A DNA stretch of 28,141 nt. Source: an uncultured Oscillospiraceae bacterium. Lineage in GTDB: Bacteria > Bacillota > Clostridia > Oscillospirales > Acutalibacteraceae. Each line of letters begins with the position of its first letter. Positions within the stretch are counted from its first letter, which is position 1. The stretch spans positions 1 through 28,141 of the forward strand of contig URGA01000018.1 of the NCBI GenBank assembly GCA_900547275.1, in the 5' to 3' direction. Both the position numbers and the translations under genes were made by a program. Below are positions 8,432 to 17,135 of the stretch, one piece after another. The notes beneath the pieces are model-generated. The model saw nothing but the letters and a program-made list of their open reading frames with translations, was not told the DNA's origin and did no database searches.

Positions 8432-9787
8432 CTATTCCAAAATAAGCGTTGCGGTGTAATCGTCGATACCGTAATTACCGGCAGAATTTTTAACAATATC
8501 CGCAAGATCTGCCGTTTCCCCGTCAACAGTTTTAACATTGATTTTCTTTAATACAAAATTCAGTCTTTTTACCGCGCCAAGCAGTGCGTCGCCTTTCGGA
8601 GTTCCCTCCTTAAAATGCTGGTTGCCCTCAAAAACACCTCTTACAAGCTCGCAAACATAATCCTTGAAAAGCATTTTCTTAATTGAGCCGTCGCATTTTA
8701 CCGCAAGCAATCTGCACACACCGCCTACCGTAAGTTTATTGAATACATTACCCATGAATTTTATAATCGGATAAATATTTTTCTTATCTTCCGCACCAAA
8801 TCTGCTGAGTATCAAACCAGGATTTTCTCTTATATCCGAAAGCATATTCAAAATCATGCTGTCAAACAGATCTGAAAGATACGTTTTGCAGTCTTTACCT
8901 CCCGTGTTCCATTCAAAATCAGGAGTTGGTATGCTCTCGATTTTAACAGTCGCTTTATCCTCAACAGTAACCAGGCGCATAAAAGACGGACAGGCGATAA
9001 CCGAACCCGTGCAAACATCGTAAAATTTATTGCCTGAAGGCGTAATCTTTTCGTTTATGCTCTGGTTGTGCATATGGCCGGTAAAGACAAGATGAACGCC
9101 TTCGTCCGCCAGCATCGTTGTTATCTCCCCCGCGTTTTGCTGTACTGCCGTGGGGACGAGAGAAAATATCGGCTGACCCGGCAGCAGAGGGTAATGGTTC
9201 ATAGCAATAACCATTTGATTTTCCGCCCGCGCTTTTTCAGTTTGCTCTTTTATCCAGGCAATCTGCTGGTCGTCATAAGTTATGAAATTTTTGCAGTCCC
9301 CGTCATTGTTTAGCGCAAGCAGGCGAATACCGTCTGTAAGCTGGGCAACATATGACAAATGCTTTCTGTCTACAGCCAAAGCCTCTGAAAAACCATATTC
9401 ATAATAGAGGTCAAACAAATCCTCCCGCTTCGTTCCCTCCGGTTCAATCCTGCCTGTATCGTTAAAAGCAAAAGGATGATCATTATAATCATGGGCGGCG
9501 GTAATAACGTACACTCTCTTGCCGCTTTTCTTTAGTTTTTCAAGCAGTTTTATAAATCCCAGATGACTTTCCTTTTCACCATTGAAAGAAAGATCCCCGG
9601 CAATGAGAATAGTATCTGCCAAATCGGTCTTTGAGAGAAAATCAAACACGGAATTATTTATCGCTTCAGTCTCTGCAAAGCACTTTTGCTCGTAGCGCAT
9701 AAATTTATCGTATTCTTTTCCGTATGCGCCGAGACTGTTTTTAAAAAAATGCGTGTCTGTAATTACGATAAATTTCATTTTTTCCAT
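8432..9787 (-). CDS. Calcineurin-like metallophosphoesterase with altered GNHD motif
   Basis: 451 residues. The metal-binding motifs run in order: D11-x-H13 (ITDTHFF), GDLSFNG with D65, then AAHD at 97-100 where the family normally has GNHD/E, MNHYPLLPG near 200, and GHMH near 240. So the usual Asn metal ligand is Ala. A C-terminal region of about 150 residues after residue 300 is not part of the catalytic core. The protein has no signal peptide. It is third in the GH31 operon; its frame overlaps the GtaA-like gene (ATG at 9787, with GGGGAA nine bases upstream, or ATG at 9778, which gives an ATGA overlap). It may remove phosphate from an imported or phosphorylated sugar, but that is inference from position only. 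Confidence 0.8.
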   Translation of the reverse strand: MEKMKFIVITDTHFFKNSLGAYGKEYDKFMRYEQKCFAETEAINNSVFDFLSKTDLADTILIAGDLSFNGEKESHLGFIKLLEKLKKSGKRVYVITAAHDYNDHPFAFNDTGRIEPEGTKREDLFDLYYEYGFSEALAVDRKHLSYVAQLTDGIRLLALNNDGDCKNFITYDDQQIAWIKEQTEKARAENQMVIAMNHYPLLPGQPIFSLVPTAVQQNAGEITTMLADEGVHLVFTGHMHNQSINEKITPSGNKFYDVCTGSVIACPSFMRLVTVEDKATVKIESIPTPDFEWNTGGKDCKTYLSDLFDSMILNMLSDIRENPGLILSRFGAEDKKNIYPIIKFMGNVFNKLTVGGVCRLLAVKCDGSIKKMLFKDYVCELVRGVFEGNQHFKEGTPKGDALLGAVKRLNFVLKKINVKTVDGETADLADIVKNSAGNYGIDDYTATLILE

Positions 9788-11730
9788 ACTTTAAGTTCCC
9801 CGTCCTTAATCTTTTTCTTCAGCACGGGCATCCACAGCCCTGCCTGAACACTGCGGTGATCCATGCCGCATTCCTTCGCCGTGTCTGTTTCATACCAGTC
9901 GGTAAAACAATTTCTGTCTTTTGTATCGCTGAGGAAATCCCCTATCTTTTCGGCGAACACCCTTGTATTTTCCAGGGTCAGATCAAGGCAAGAAGCCCAG
10001 ATCATCCAGTCAGTTTTCGTAAACGCCCTGCGGCTGTCAAGGGGAACGCCGTATCGGTTGCACACCGCCTTGTATTTTCTGCTCTCTTTTTCATAAACGC
10101 TTTCATCAAAAAGCCCAAAGCCGAAAATAATATCCCAAACCATATTGTACTTCATGCTCCAGCTTTCCTTTTTCCCGATTGAAAAGCTGAGACAGCAGCC
10201 GTCATCCGCCAGCGTGCATAATTTTTTCGCATAATCAACGGCTGTTTTCTGATAATCAACAGAAACGGTTTTATTCAGCGCTCGGCATATCTCCCCGAAA
10301 CTTGCAATGCCCATAACAGATTTCACCGCAAGATTTACGTTCTTTTTGCTGTGTCCTGCAAAATCGTCCGTACAAAGCTGATTGTCAAGCACTACGCCTG
10401 CTTTCACAAGATAATCCGCCCACTTTTGAAGCAAGTCAAAGTTTTGCTTAAGCTGGGAAATATCGCCTGTAACAAAATAATAAGCGTATGACATTATCAG
10501 CATATTGCCGCACTCTTCAACAGGCATCTGGCAGTTGAAATCAAAAATAGAAAAGTCGTTGCTTTTATATACATTACGCGGATTGATAAGTGCGCCGTTT
10601 CTGGCAATTTTTTTGAGGGCATAAACCTGGCCGTTGGCAACAGGAAAAGTTCCGATATCGTGGGGAGCGTAATCTGCCTGCCACACGGGCATTCGGGCAA
10701 ATTCAAATATCCCCGTCAGCATAGCCCTTACAAGATCAGGACGGTAGATAAGATACATCGGAACGGCAGGATAAGAAACGTCAACCGTGTTTATACAGCC
10801 GTTTGAATGGCATTCTTTTGAAAGATACAGCAGTTCGCCCTTGCTGTTTCTTACCAATTTATGCGCCGCCAAAACCTGGCGAGCCGCCGCAGTTAGTATT
10901 TTTTCATACCCTTCGCCGAACGGCAGGGCGTCGTTTGTTATCATTTCGTTCTGGCGGCAGATACTGTCAAGCAAAGCTTCTCTCGCCGCATTGCAGGACA
11001 ATATCGCCTTGGGCATACTTTCAAATTTTTCCGTCCAGAGTGCCTTTAATCTTTCGCCGAAATATTCAATTGAATATGTGTCGTCATAGGCGATTATGTT
11101 TCCGCCGTAGGCTCTGTCCGAAACACTGCGAAAATCAAGAACGCTTATAAGAGCGTTTTCTCTTTTATCGCCAAAGGACAGATTACCTCCGGCAAGGTAA
11201 ACGAAACCCCAGTCGGCTGATACACCGTCGCCTGTTTTGCTTAGCGGCTCCTGGCGCTGACGACCCATTCTTATCCACCGGCACTCGGCACTGCCGCCGT
11301 TTTCAAAGACAACGTTTTTTCGCCTGCCGTCATAGCAGAATTCTTCATGCACACACAGAGAAACAGAAACTCGGTGGCTTAACGAATCAAGAATTTCCAC
11401 AGAATAGTCAATAAAAGAGCACGGCAAAGAAAGCATATAGAGATCGTCAAGCAAAAGCGGTGTCCAAAAAGTCACGCAGAGTCTTACCTTGTCGTTTTCA
11501 AATATATATTCGGTGGTATAGGGTTTGACAATAACTTCTTTTTGATCAATTATCGCGGTTCTGCCTGTTCCCATAAATCTGAACTTTTCAGAATCTACGG
11601 TAATATATCCGCTGATCCTTTTTTTGATACCGCACCACAAAACGGTATCCGAATCGTAAAGGCGGTCCGTGGGGGACCAAATACTGAAAAACGGGTCGGC
11701 TGTTATCAGGGGATATGCAGGCAGTCGCAT
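9775..11730 (-). CDS. GtaA/DUF4965-DUF1793 family six-hairpin protein, putative cytosolic glycosidase or glutaminase
   Basis: 651 residues from ATG at 11730, which has AAGGAGGAAT nine bases upstream; a TTG at 11763 would place that site inside the coding region. The N-terminal beta domain covers about 1-240. The alpha/alpha toroid half carries the family signatures KECHSNGCINTVDVSYP (about 305-321), APHDIGTFP (355-363), MPVEECGNML (402-411), NQLCTDDFAGH (450-460) and the late YGVPLDSR-TKTDW block. The family is named after a fungal glutaminase, but most bacterial members are untested. There is no signal peptide, unlike secreted fungal members. Position between GH31 and a sugar symporter argues for a carbohydrate substrate. 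Family call is strong; activity is open. Confidence 0.83.
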   Translation of the reverse strand: MRLPAYPLITADPFFSIWSPTDRLYDSDTVLWCGIKKRISGYITVDSEKFRFMGTGRTAIIDQKEVIVKPYTTEYIFENDKVRLCVTFWTPLLLDDLYMLSLPCSFIDYSVEILDSLSHRVSVSLCVHEEFCYDGRRKNVVFENGGSAECRWIRMGRQRQEPLSKTGDGVSADWGFVYLAGGNLSFGDKRENALISVLDFRSVSDRAYGGNIIAYDDTYSIEYFGERLKALWTEKFESMPKAILSCNAAREALLDSICRQNEMITNDALPFGEGYEKILTAAARQVLAAHKLVRNSKGELLYLSKECHSNGCINTVDVSYPAVPMYLIYRPDLVRAMLTGIFEFARMPVWQADYAPHDIGTFPVANGQVYALKKIARNGALINPRNVYKSNDFSIFDFNCQMPVEECGNMLIMSYAYYFVTGDISQLKQNFDLLQKWADYLVKAGVVLDNQLCTDDFAGHSKKNVNLAVKSVMGIASFGEICRALNKTVSVDYQKTAVDYAKKLCTLADDGCCLSFSIGKKESWSMKYNMVWDIIFGFGLFDESVYEKESRKYKAVCNRYGVPLDSRRAFTKTDWMIWASCLDLTLENTRVFAEKIGDFLSDTKDRNCFTDWYETDTAKECGMDHRSVQAGLWMPVLKKKIKDGELKVWKK

Positions 11731-11743
11731 TAGAAATTCCTCC

Positions 11744-14137
11744 TTATAAAAGATTTTCTTCAATAGCTTTTTTAATTATCTTCGGCATTGCAGAACCGTT
11801 TACCGCCTTTAAAAAGTCATCTGCGCTTTCCAGTTTGCGCATACGGCGGTAAATAGTTGATTTCTTGATATTTGCAGTCTCCCAGCGAGACATAACGTCG
11901 ATAACAGCTCCTTTCGGCGTTGCATTTTCGCTGAGAACTGCGCCTTTTACCGTAACTTCATTCAGGCTGTCATTGCTTTTCGGAGTAAAACGTATCTTAA
12001 GGCATTCTCCCGATTTATCAAGCCTCTCAAGATCAATTTTTTCTCCGTCAGAGGTTACCGTTATTTCATCGGAACCTGCAATATCTTTGAAGCAGAGAAT
12101 ATAATTTCTGCCTTCGGGAATAAGCGTAAGATCGCCGTTTGGTCTCTCTATAACGAATTTCAAAGTTTTTTCGCTGAACTCGGAGGTAAATTTCGTTTTA
12201 ACATTTCTTGTTTCGTAATCAGTCTTACTGTCGTCCTCAAACATGGTAAACAAGCCGCTTCCTGCGAAAATCATAATTTCCAGATTTTGAGGATTTTCAA
12301 CGCTGTTGCCAAAATCTGCGGACAGCGGAATTATTGCTCCCGCCTTAGCCAGCACGGGAATTGAAGTAAGATCTCGGAAAAGAGTTATCTCTTTGTCACC
12401 TGTATACTTCTTACCCGTAAATATATCGGTCCAGCTTCCGGGCGGAATCCAAGCGTCAACAGAGCCCTGGCGCAGTATCTGATTATTTGGCGAAGTTATC
12501 GGACAAACAAGAATATTGTCTCCGAACATATACTGGTTTTTATAACGATACGCTTCCCCGCGGTGAGGATAGGAATAATACAGCGGCTCACAAAGCGCCC
12601 TTGCTTTTGAATGAGTATTATAATCCAGCGTATAAAGATAAGGTATCATTCTGTGGCGCAGTCTGAGCCAGTCAGAAGCAATCTCAAAAGCCACTTTTGA
12701 ATAGCGCCACGGCTCCTTGCCCAACAAGTCGTCTGATGTTGAATGTAGCCTCATTATCGGGCTGAAGACCCCGAACTGAAGCCAGCGCACATACAACTCC
12801 TCATTTCTTCCGCCCTGATGATGACCGCCGATATCATGGCTCCACCAGGTATAACCGCAGTTTGCGGCGTTAACCGTAAAGTAGGGCTGGAAATCAAGCA
12901 CGCGCCATGAAATAGCAGTATCACCCGAAAAGCCCAGAGGATAGCGGTGGCTGCCTATACCGGCGTAACGCGAAAGTATAAGGGGGATACGGCCGTCCTC
13001 AGCGTTGTCCAGATAGTGGTAATGATTTAGAGCAACAAGAGGATCAAGACCCTTTACGTCGCTTTTTTTGCCCTGCTGCCAGTCAATCCACCAAAAATCA
13101 ACGCCGTCTTTTTCATACGGTTTATGAAGTATATCAAAATAGCTGTTCCAGAAATTCGAATCACCTGTTTTGAACTTAATATCTTCTTTTGTTTTAGGGT
13201 CAATGCCTAGCGACTTTGCCATTTCCTCATACTGGGTTTCAAAAAAACGTACGCCGTCGGCGGGGTGAAGATTAAGAGTAATATGTAAATTCTTTGACTT
13301 AAGGTATTTAAGAAACGCCTTATAGTCGGGAAACAAATCGGTATTCCAGGAATAACCGGTCCAGCCGCCTGTTATCGGATTGTCTGTTCCTATCTGGCGT
13401 TTGTAGTCGGTGCCGAATTTTGCGTTGATATCCGTCCAGTGCCAATCCATATCAACAGTGGCAACCGTAAGGGGTATATTTTCTTCTTCAAATCTGTCCA
13501 TCAATTCTTCATACTCGCTTTGAGTATACTGGCGGTAACGGCTCCACCAAACGCCCAGCGCAAAACGAGGAATCATCGGAACCTCGCCGCTGACCTTAAA
13601 GAAATCCTCAAGACATTTTCTGTAATCATTTTCATAGGCGAAAATATAATAATCGGATGTGCCGGCGGCTCTGGGAACAAACATTCCGTCTTCACCGATA
13701 AGCATACTTTTGCTGTCGTCAACAATGCTTACGCCGTTTTTGCTCATAATTCCGTCCTTTAGTTTTACAGGGCCGAAAGTCTGGTCAAGAGTTCGGCGGG
13801 TGCCTTTAAGATTGCCGCGTTTGAAATTAGTAACCTTTTTGCCGCTTTCCAAAAAAACAACAGATATGGGCTTAAGGGTCGAAGCTGAGAGAGTAAAGCT
13901 GACGCTTTCTGTCTTAATTTCAATCTTATTTGAATTTTTCTCCGCTTTAAAGGAACATTCAGGCATACTTCTGAACATAAAAGCCATACTGGGAAGATCT
14001 GTAAAAACATTACTGCTGTCACGCTCAACGCGTATCATGCGCGGCGTCAAGACTGTAATTCTAAACCCCTCTCCCCTGTAAATCTGATAATCCTCTGCTT
14101 TGCCGCGTGCGGCGGCAATCAAACTCTTTTTCAGCAT
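11744..14137 (-). CDS. Glycoside hydrolase family 31 (alpha-glucosidase/alpha-xylosidase type)
   Basis: 797 residues, first gene of the operon. The N-terminal beta domain covers about 1-185; the catalytic barrel starts at FALGVWWSRYR. The nucleophile is D352 in WWIDWQQG and the acid/base is D406 in GFSGDTAISW; the WWSHDIGGH and RLHS motifs follow. After the barrel come beta domains and about 50 extra C-terminal residues rich in basic and helical sequence. It has no signal peptide, so it acts on imported substrate. GH31 enzymes cleave alpha-linked glucose, xylose, galactose or N-acetylgalactosamine, and which applies here is not decided; the nearby sialidase makes a host-glycan substrate worth considering. 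ATG has GGAGGT seven bases upstream. Confidence 0.9.
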   Translation of the reverse strand: MLKKSLIAAARGKAEDYQIYRGEGFRITVLTPRMIRVERDSSNVFTDLPSMAFMFRSMPECSFKAEKNSNKIEIKTESVSFTLSASTLKPISVVFLESGKKVTNFKRGNLKGTRRTLDQTFGPVKLKDGIMSKNGVSIVDDSKSMLIGEDGMFVPRAAGTSDYYIFAYENDYRKCLEDFFKVSGEVPMIPRFALGVWWSRYRQYTQSEYEELMDRFEEENIPLTVATVDMDWHWTDINAKFGTDYKRQIGTDNPITGGWTGYSWNTDLFPDYKAFLKYLKSKNLHITLNLHPADGVRFFETQYEEMAKSLGIDPKTKEDIKFKTGDSNFWNSYFDILHKPYEKDGVDFWWIDWQQGKKSDVKGLDPLVALNHYHYLDNAEDGRIPLILSRYAGIGSHRYPLGFSGDTAISWRVLDFQPYFTVNAANCGYTWWSHDIGGHHQGGRNEELYVRWLQFGVFSPIMRLHSTSDDLLGKEPWRYSKVAFEIASDWLRLRHRMIPYLYTLDYNTHSKARALCEPLYYSYPHRGEAYRYKNQYMFGDNILVCPITSPNNQILRQGSVDAWIPPGSWTDIFTGKKYTGDKEITLFRDLTSIPVLAKAGAIIPLSADFGNSVENPQNLEIMIFAGSGLFTMFEDDSKTDYETRNVKTKFTSEFSEKTLKFVIERPNGDLTLIPEGRNYILCFKDIAGSDEITVTSDGEKIDLERLDKSGECLKIRFTPKSNDSLNEVTVKGAVLSENATPKGAVIDVMSRWETANIKKSTIYRRMRKLESADDFLKAVNGSAMPKIIKKAIEENLL

Positions 14138-14192
14138 AACGAGACCTCCGTTGAAATCATATTGACTGAGCGTTACTTGATTTTATACAAGC

Positions 14193-14250
14193 GGGGCTAA
14201 AATCCGTCTTATTTTTTAACCCCTTTAAGACAACTGTTACCCTCTGGGGC
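14193..14250 (-). other. Structured 5' leader of the GH31 operon with competing stems
   Basis: On the minus transcript, GCCCC (14246-14250) can pair with GGGG (14220-14223), or that GGGG, as part of GGGGTTAAAA (14214-14223), can pair with TTTTAGCCCC (14193-14202). A third stem GTCTTA/TAAGAC (14226-14231 with 14206-14211) overlaps both. The leader is about 140 bases long. I do not recognise a known riboswitch class. Confidence 0.4.
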
Positions 14251-14285
14251 AAATCGCTGTTTTAAGCGTGCAAGTACCTAATGCT

Positions 14286-14314
14286 ATCATAACTTTTTTT
14301 CGCCGCTTAATCAA
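14286..14314 (-). promoter_or_regulatory. Sigma-A promoter of the GH31 operon
   Basis: On minus, TTGATT (14309-14314), a 17-base spacer, then TATGAT (14286-14291). The predicted start near 14279 leaves a leader of about 140 bases before the GH31 ATG at 14137. Confidence 0.75.
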
Positions 14315-14382
14315 GTAGTTCACTTTAATTTATCACGATAATGCGATAATAAATTAAAATCATTTTCATCTCATAAACTTAA

Positions 14383-14408
14383 AAGCGGACATCAAATGAT
14401 GTCCGCTT
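14383..14408 (-). terminator. Terminator after the sialidase gene
   Basis: On minus, AAGCGGACATC (14398-14408) and GATGTCCGCTT (14383-14393) pair over 11 bases around loop ATTT. TTTTAAGTTT follows. It lies 25 bases beyond the sialidase stop and insulates the GH31 promoter. Confidence 0.75.
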
Positions 14409-14432
14409 AACATTATAAACCGTATTGATTTA

Positions 14433-15983
14433 TTATTTTTTATACTCTGTTTTACAAAGCTCACTAATAGTATACGTCTTAAAAATCATGGTATCTACCG
14501 TCTGGGGTGTATTCGCCTGCTCATAAAGCAAACCGATACTTCCGTTTTCCAACTGGGTAAGGCAGGAATAAGCAAAGTAAGTATCCTTGTCGGTAATTTC
14601 GGTTCTGTATTTCCATTCTATATTATAAGGCTTCTGAGGGTCTTTGCTCTCGCTGATAAGGCCGACATAAACAAAACCGTTTTTTCTTTCGTCCATAGCG
14701 GGAGCAGAAAGAACAACCGCGTCCTTACCGTCAATCTTGCCTTCGTAGTTTATTACAGACAGCTGACAGCCCGAGCCCCCTGTCAGCGGCAGTTCATCAA
14801 CAGCGGCAGGACTGCTCCATGTCACACCTCCGTCAAGGCTGATAGATGAAGCAACCTTGCCGACAGTGGTGCGTGAGAACGACTGAAGGCTTCCGTCTTT
14901 GAACTGCACCAGCTGGGTCTCGCTGAAATTGTCTATAGTTTCGTTTGGAGTAACGCCTTCTCCGGCCTGCCATGTTTTTCCGCCGTCGTCGCTGTAAATT
15001 GTGGTAAAGCGTTGTTTGAACGTTTCAGTATCATAAAAATAAGCGGCAAAAATCAGTCTGCCTGCATATTCTCCGTTATCAATCTGAATTCCTCTGCCGG
15101 GGCAAACGCCCATAAAGCATTCGTCTTCGGGTTTGACGAACTGATTTAAATCCACCGGGTCAGACCATGTCTTGCTGCTGTCGTCCGAATAAACAAGGTA
15201 AAGATAAGAAGTCGGCAGGGGCTTAAACAGCGAGTTCTTATACATTATATTCATCGGAACTTCTGTTTTGGTATTAATACCGAAGGAGAAATTATACCAG
15301 TATTTTAATTCCTTCTGCTTTACGGTTAGCGGCTGAGAATTTTCCAAAACTTCGTATTTGCTGTTAAGGGAATACTCTGTCTCTTTTCCGTCTTTACTGC
15401 AGATAACTCCGTTTTCGCCAACATAGTAGTTATAATCCTTGTCGCCGTCCTTTTTAAGGAGCAGTCGCTTTTGGCCGTCTATTTCGTCGTACCCGCTGCC
15501 CTGCTGAGAGTTAGAAACACCCGTTGCATAAGGGAAAGCGTCAACCAGCATAAAGATGCGGCCTGTATTTTTATCCTGAAGTAAAGAGGTATCAATAAGA
15601 GAAGCGCTGTTTTTCGTTCCCAGTGAACCGTTTTCTTTCAATATTTTACTGCTGTTTTCCCAATCATCAAACGACAGCGCAAGCGTAGGTTCGCTCCAGC
15701 TCTCGCCGCCGTCATTGCTCAGGCTGACAGCCGTATCAATATTATTTGCAGAATCTTTAGTCCCGCCGAAGCGCGCGTCTGCTGACGCAACGAGAGTTCC
15801 GTCAGCGGGAATTCTGTAATAATTACTTCCTATCTCTGACGCGGAAGAAAAAGGCTTGATACCGTCAACGGCACCATTTGACGGAGAAGCGGTCTCAGGA
15901 GTAATAACGAAGCCGAGCAAACAGCCGATTACAACCACTGCTGCAAGAATGATTATAACTGATTTGATGATTTTCTTTTTCAT
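14433..15983 (-). CDS. Exo-sialidase, GH33, membrane-anchored
   Basis: 516 residues from ATG at 15983; an in-frame TTG at 16019 would overlap hypA and delay the signal. Residues 1-30 are a basic start plus a long hydrophobic segment (MKKKIIKSVIIILAAVVVIG), a signal anchor or signal peptide. The sialidase RIP motif lies in YRIPADG at about 56-62; its Arg binds the sialate carboxylate. Four Asp boxes follow: SNDGGESW (about 89-96), SDDSSKTW, SDDGGKTW and SLDGGVTW, the blades of the six-bladed propeller. It should release terminal sialic acid from host glycans outside the membrane. No sialic-acid uptake or nan catabolic gene is in this window. It lies 22 bases behind hypA on the same strand, with only a weak AGGG site, so it may ride on the hyp transcript. 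Confidence 0.88.
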   Translation of the reverse strand: MKKKIIKSVIIILAAVVVIGCLLGFVITPETASPSNGAVDGIKPFSSASEIGSNYYRIPADGTLVASADARFGGTKDSANNIDTAVSLSNDGGESWSEPTLALSFDDWENSSKILKENGSLGTKNSASLIDTSLLQDKNTGRIFMLVDAFPYATGVSNSQQGSGYDEIDGQKRLLLKKDGDKDYNYYVGENGVICSKDGKETEYSLNSKYEVLENSQPLTVKQKELKYWYNFSFGINTKTEVPMNIMYKNSLFKPLPTSYLYLVYSDDSSKTWSDPVDLNQFVKPEDECFMGVCPGRGIQIDNGEYAGRLIFAAYFYDTETFKQRFTTIYSDDGGKTWQAGEGVTPNETIDNFSETQLVQFKDGSLQSFSRTTVGKVASSISLDGGVTWSSPAAVDELPLTGGSGCQLSVINYEGKIDGKDAVVLSAPAMDERKNGFVYVGLISESKDPQKPYNIEWKYRTEITDKDTYFAYSCLTQLENGSIGLLYEQANTPQTVDTMIFKTYTISELCKTEYKK

Positions 15984-16005
15984 AATATTAACCCTATAAG
16001 ACGCT

Positions 16006-16347
16006 TTAATAAGCTTCAATGTTTTTTATCTTGAACTCTCTGCCCGCCACAATATCGTAACTGCCTGAACCGCAGTAAGGGCACTGCCTGCCGCAGGCAT
16101 TTAGGCGATAAAGTTTACAGCAATCTCTGCACATTCCGATTACAGGCAATGTTTCCGTCAACATTTCCATATCTGGATAATCGGTCTCGCTGCGTATCAT
16201 CTCCCAGCAGGCAACAAGATAGTCCGGCAGAACGCCTGACATCTCGCCCACCTGAAGCGTTATCTTTGTAACCGTTTCAAGTTCCTGCTCACGGCTTACC
16301 TCGTCAACCGTTTTAAGAATCTCATAAACTATACCAAGCTCATGCAT
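16006..16347 (-). CDS. hypA: Hydrogenase/urease nickel incorporation protein HypA
   Basis: 113 residues, the usual family length. The N-terminal MHE that binds nickel is present (MHELGIVYEI). The structural zinc site is formed by CRDC (about 83-86) and CPYC (about 99-102). HypA hands nickel, with HypB, to the maturing [NiFe] hydrogenase large subunit. Start ATG is immediately next to the hypB stop, with no gap. Only hypA and hypB are here; hypCDEF and the hydrogenase genes are absent from the window, so the client enzyme is elsewhere. One additional cysteine next to the first pair (CRDCC) is unusual. Confidence 0.93.
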   Translation of the reverse strand: MHELGIVYEILKTVDEVSREQELETVTKITLQVGEMSGVLPDYLVACWEMIRSETDYPDMEMLTETLPVIGMCRDCCKLYRLNACGRQCPYCGSGSYDIVAGREFKIKNIEAY

Positions 16348-17016
16348 TTATTTTTTCCATTCTTTCACTTCTCTGCGAAGCCAATCGCAAACGCTGTCGA
16401 TACCCTCGCCTGTTTTGGCAGAAATGAAAAATATCTCTGCATTTGGATTTCTCTCAAGAATTCTCTCTTTAACTGCCTCATCGTCAAAATCGAACACGCT
16501 TTTTGTATCTATCTTATTTATAAGCACTACATCGGATACGGTAAACATGAGCGGATACTTAAGGGGCTTGTCGTCTCCCTCAGGAACAGAAAGTATCATC
16601 ATGTTTTTTGAAGCGCCTGTATCAAATTCCGCAGGGCATACAAGATTTCCGACATTTTCAAGAAAGACGAGATCCAGCCCGTCTGTTTCCAGGTTGTCAA
16701 CACCCTGGCGGGTCATTCCGGCATCAAGATGGCACATACCGCCTGTATGAAGCTGAATTGCCTTAACTCCCGTATCGCTGATCGCTTTAGCATCAACGTC
16801 TGAGTCAATATCGGCCTCCATTACTCCGATATTCATTTCGTCTTTAAGGCGGCTGATAATACTTTTAAGAGTAGTTGTTTTGCCTGCACCAGGAGAAGAC
16901 ATAAGATTAAGCAGAAACATCTTTTTTTCTTTCAGTTCGTCTCTGAGTTTCTGAGCCTCACGGTCATTGTGTTCATAAACACTTTTCTTTATTTCTATTA
17001 CTTTGAATTCTGACAT
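16348..17016 (-). CDS. hypB: Hydrogenase nickel incorporation GTPase HypB
   Basis: 222 residues. P-loop SSPGAGKTT (about 40-48), switch region EADIDSDVDA, the conserved metal-site sequence HTGGMCHLDA, ENVGNLVCPAEFD, and guanine specificity NKID are all visible. It lacks the His-rich nickel store and the N-terminal CxxCGC of some HypB proteins, so it is a minimal form. GTP hydrolysis drives nickel transfer with HypA, whose gene follows without a gap. It has its own promoter (-10 at 17046-17051), and a terminator of the preceding ThrE operon lies upstream, so hypB-hypA (perhaps with the sialidase) is a separate unit. Confidence 0.94.
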   Translation of the reverse strand: MSEFKVIEIKKSVYEHNDREAQKLRDELKEKKMFLLNLMSSPGAGKTTTLKSIISRLKDEMNIGVMEADIDSDVDAKAISDTGVKAIQLHTGGMCHLDAGMTRQGVDNLETDGLDLVFLENVGNLVCPAEFDTGASKNMMILSVPEGDDKPLKYPLMFTVSDVVLINKIDTKSVFDFDDEAVKERILERNPNAEIFFISAKTGEGIDSVCDWLRREVKEWKK

Positions 17017-17045
17017 ATTAGCACCTCTTTTTTAATAACAATATA

Positions 17046-17074
17046 AGTTTAGCGAAGCAAAACAAGAATGTCAA
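17046..17074 (-). promoter_or_regulatory. Sigma-A promoter of hypBA
   Basis: On minus, a perfect TTGACA (17069-17074), 17 bases, then TAAACT (17046-17051). The start falls about 22 bases before the hypB ATG. Confidence 0.75.
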
Positions 17075-17101
17075 CAATATTTTACCTGTAAACCATATTG
17101 T

Positions 17102-17129
17102 AAAAAAGCGACAGACAAAAGCCCGCCGC
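17102..17129 (-). terminator. Intrinsic terminator of the ThrE operon
   Basis: On minus, GCGGCGGGC (17121-17129) pairs with GTCTGTCGC (17108-17116) over nine positions (three G-U pairs) around loop TTTT, followed by T6 (17102-17107). It lies seven bases beyond the small ThrE subunit stop. Confidence 0.75.
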
Positions 17130-17135
17130 AAATTT

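Noticed and set aside
11731..11763. TTG start for the GtaA-like gene, 11 codons before the ATG
   Set aside because: The strong AAGGAGGAAT ribosome-binding site lies inside that extension and points to the ATG at 11730.
14138..14314. Known riboswitch in the GH31 leader
   Set aside because: I could not match any class (T-box, TPP, FMN, SAM, purine, lysine, glycine, cobalamin). Only generic competing stems are visible, and no catabolite-repression (cre) site matched convincingly.
15984..16019. TTG start for the sialidase overlapping hypA
   Set aside because: The basic-hydrophobic signal segment begins at the ATG at 15983; the extension adds a charged stretch in front of it.
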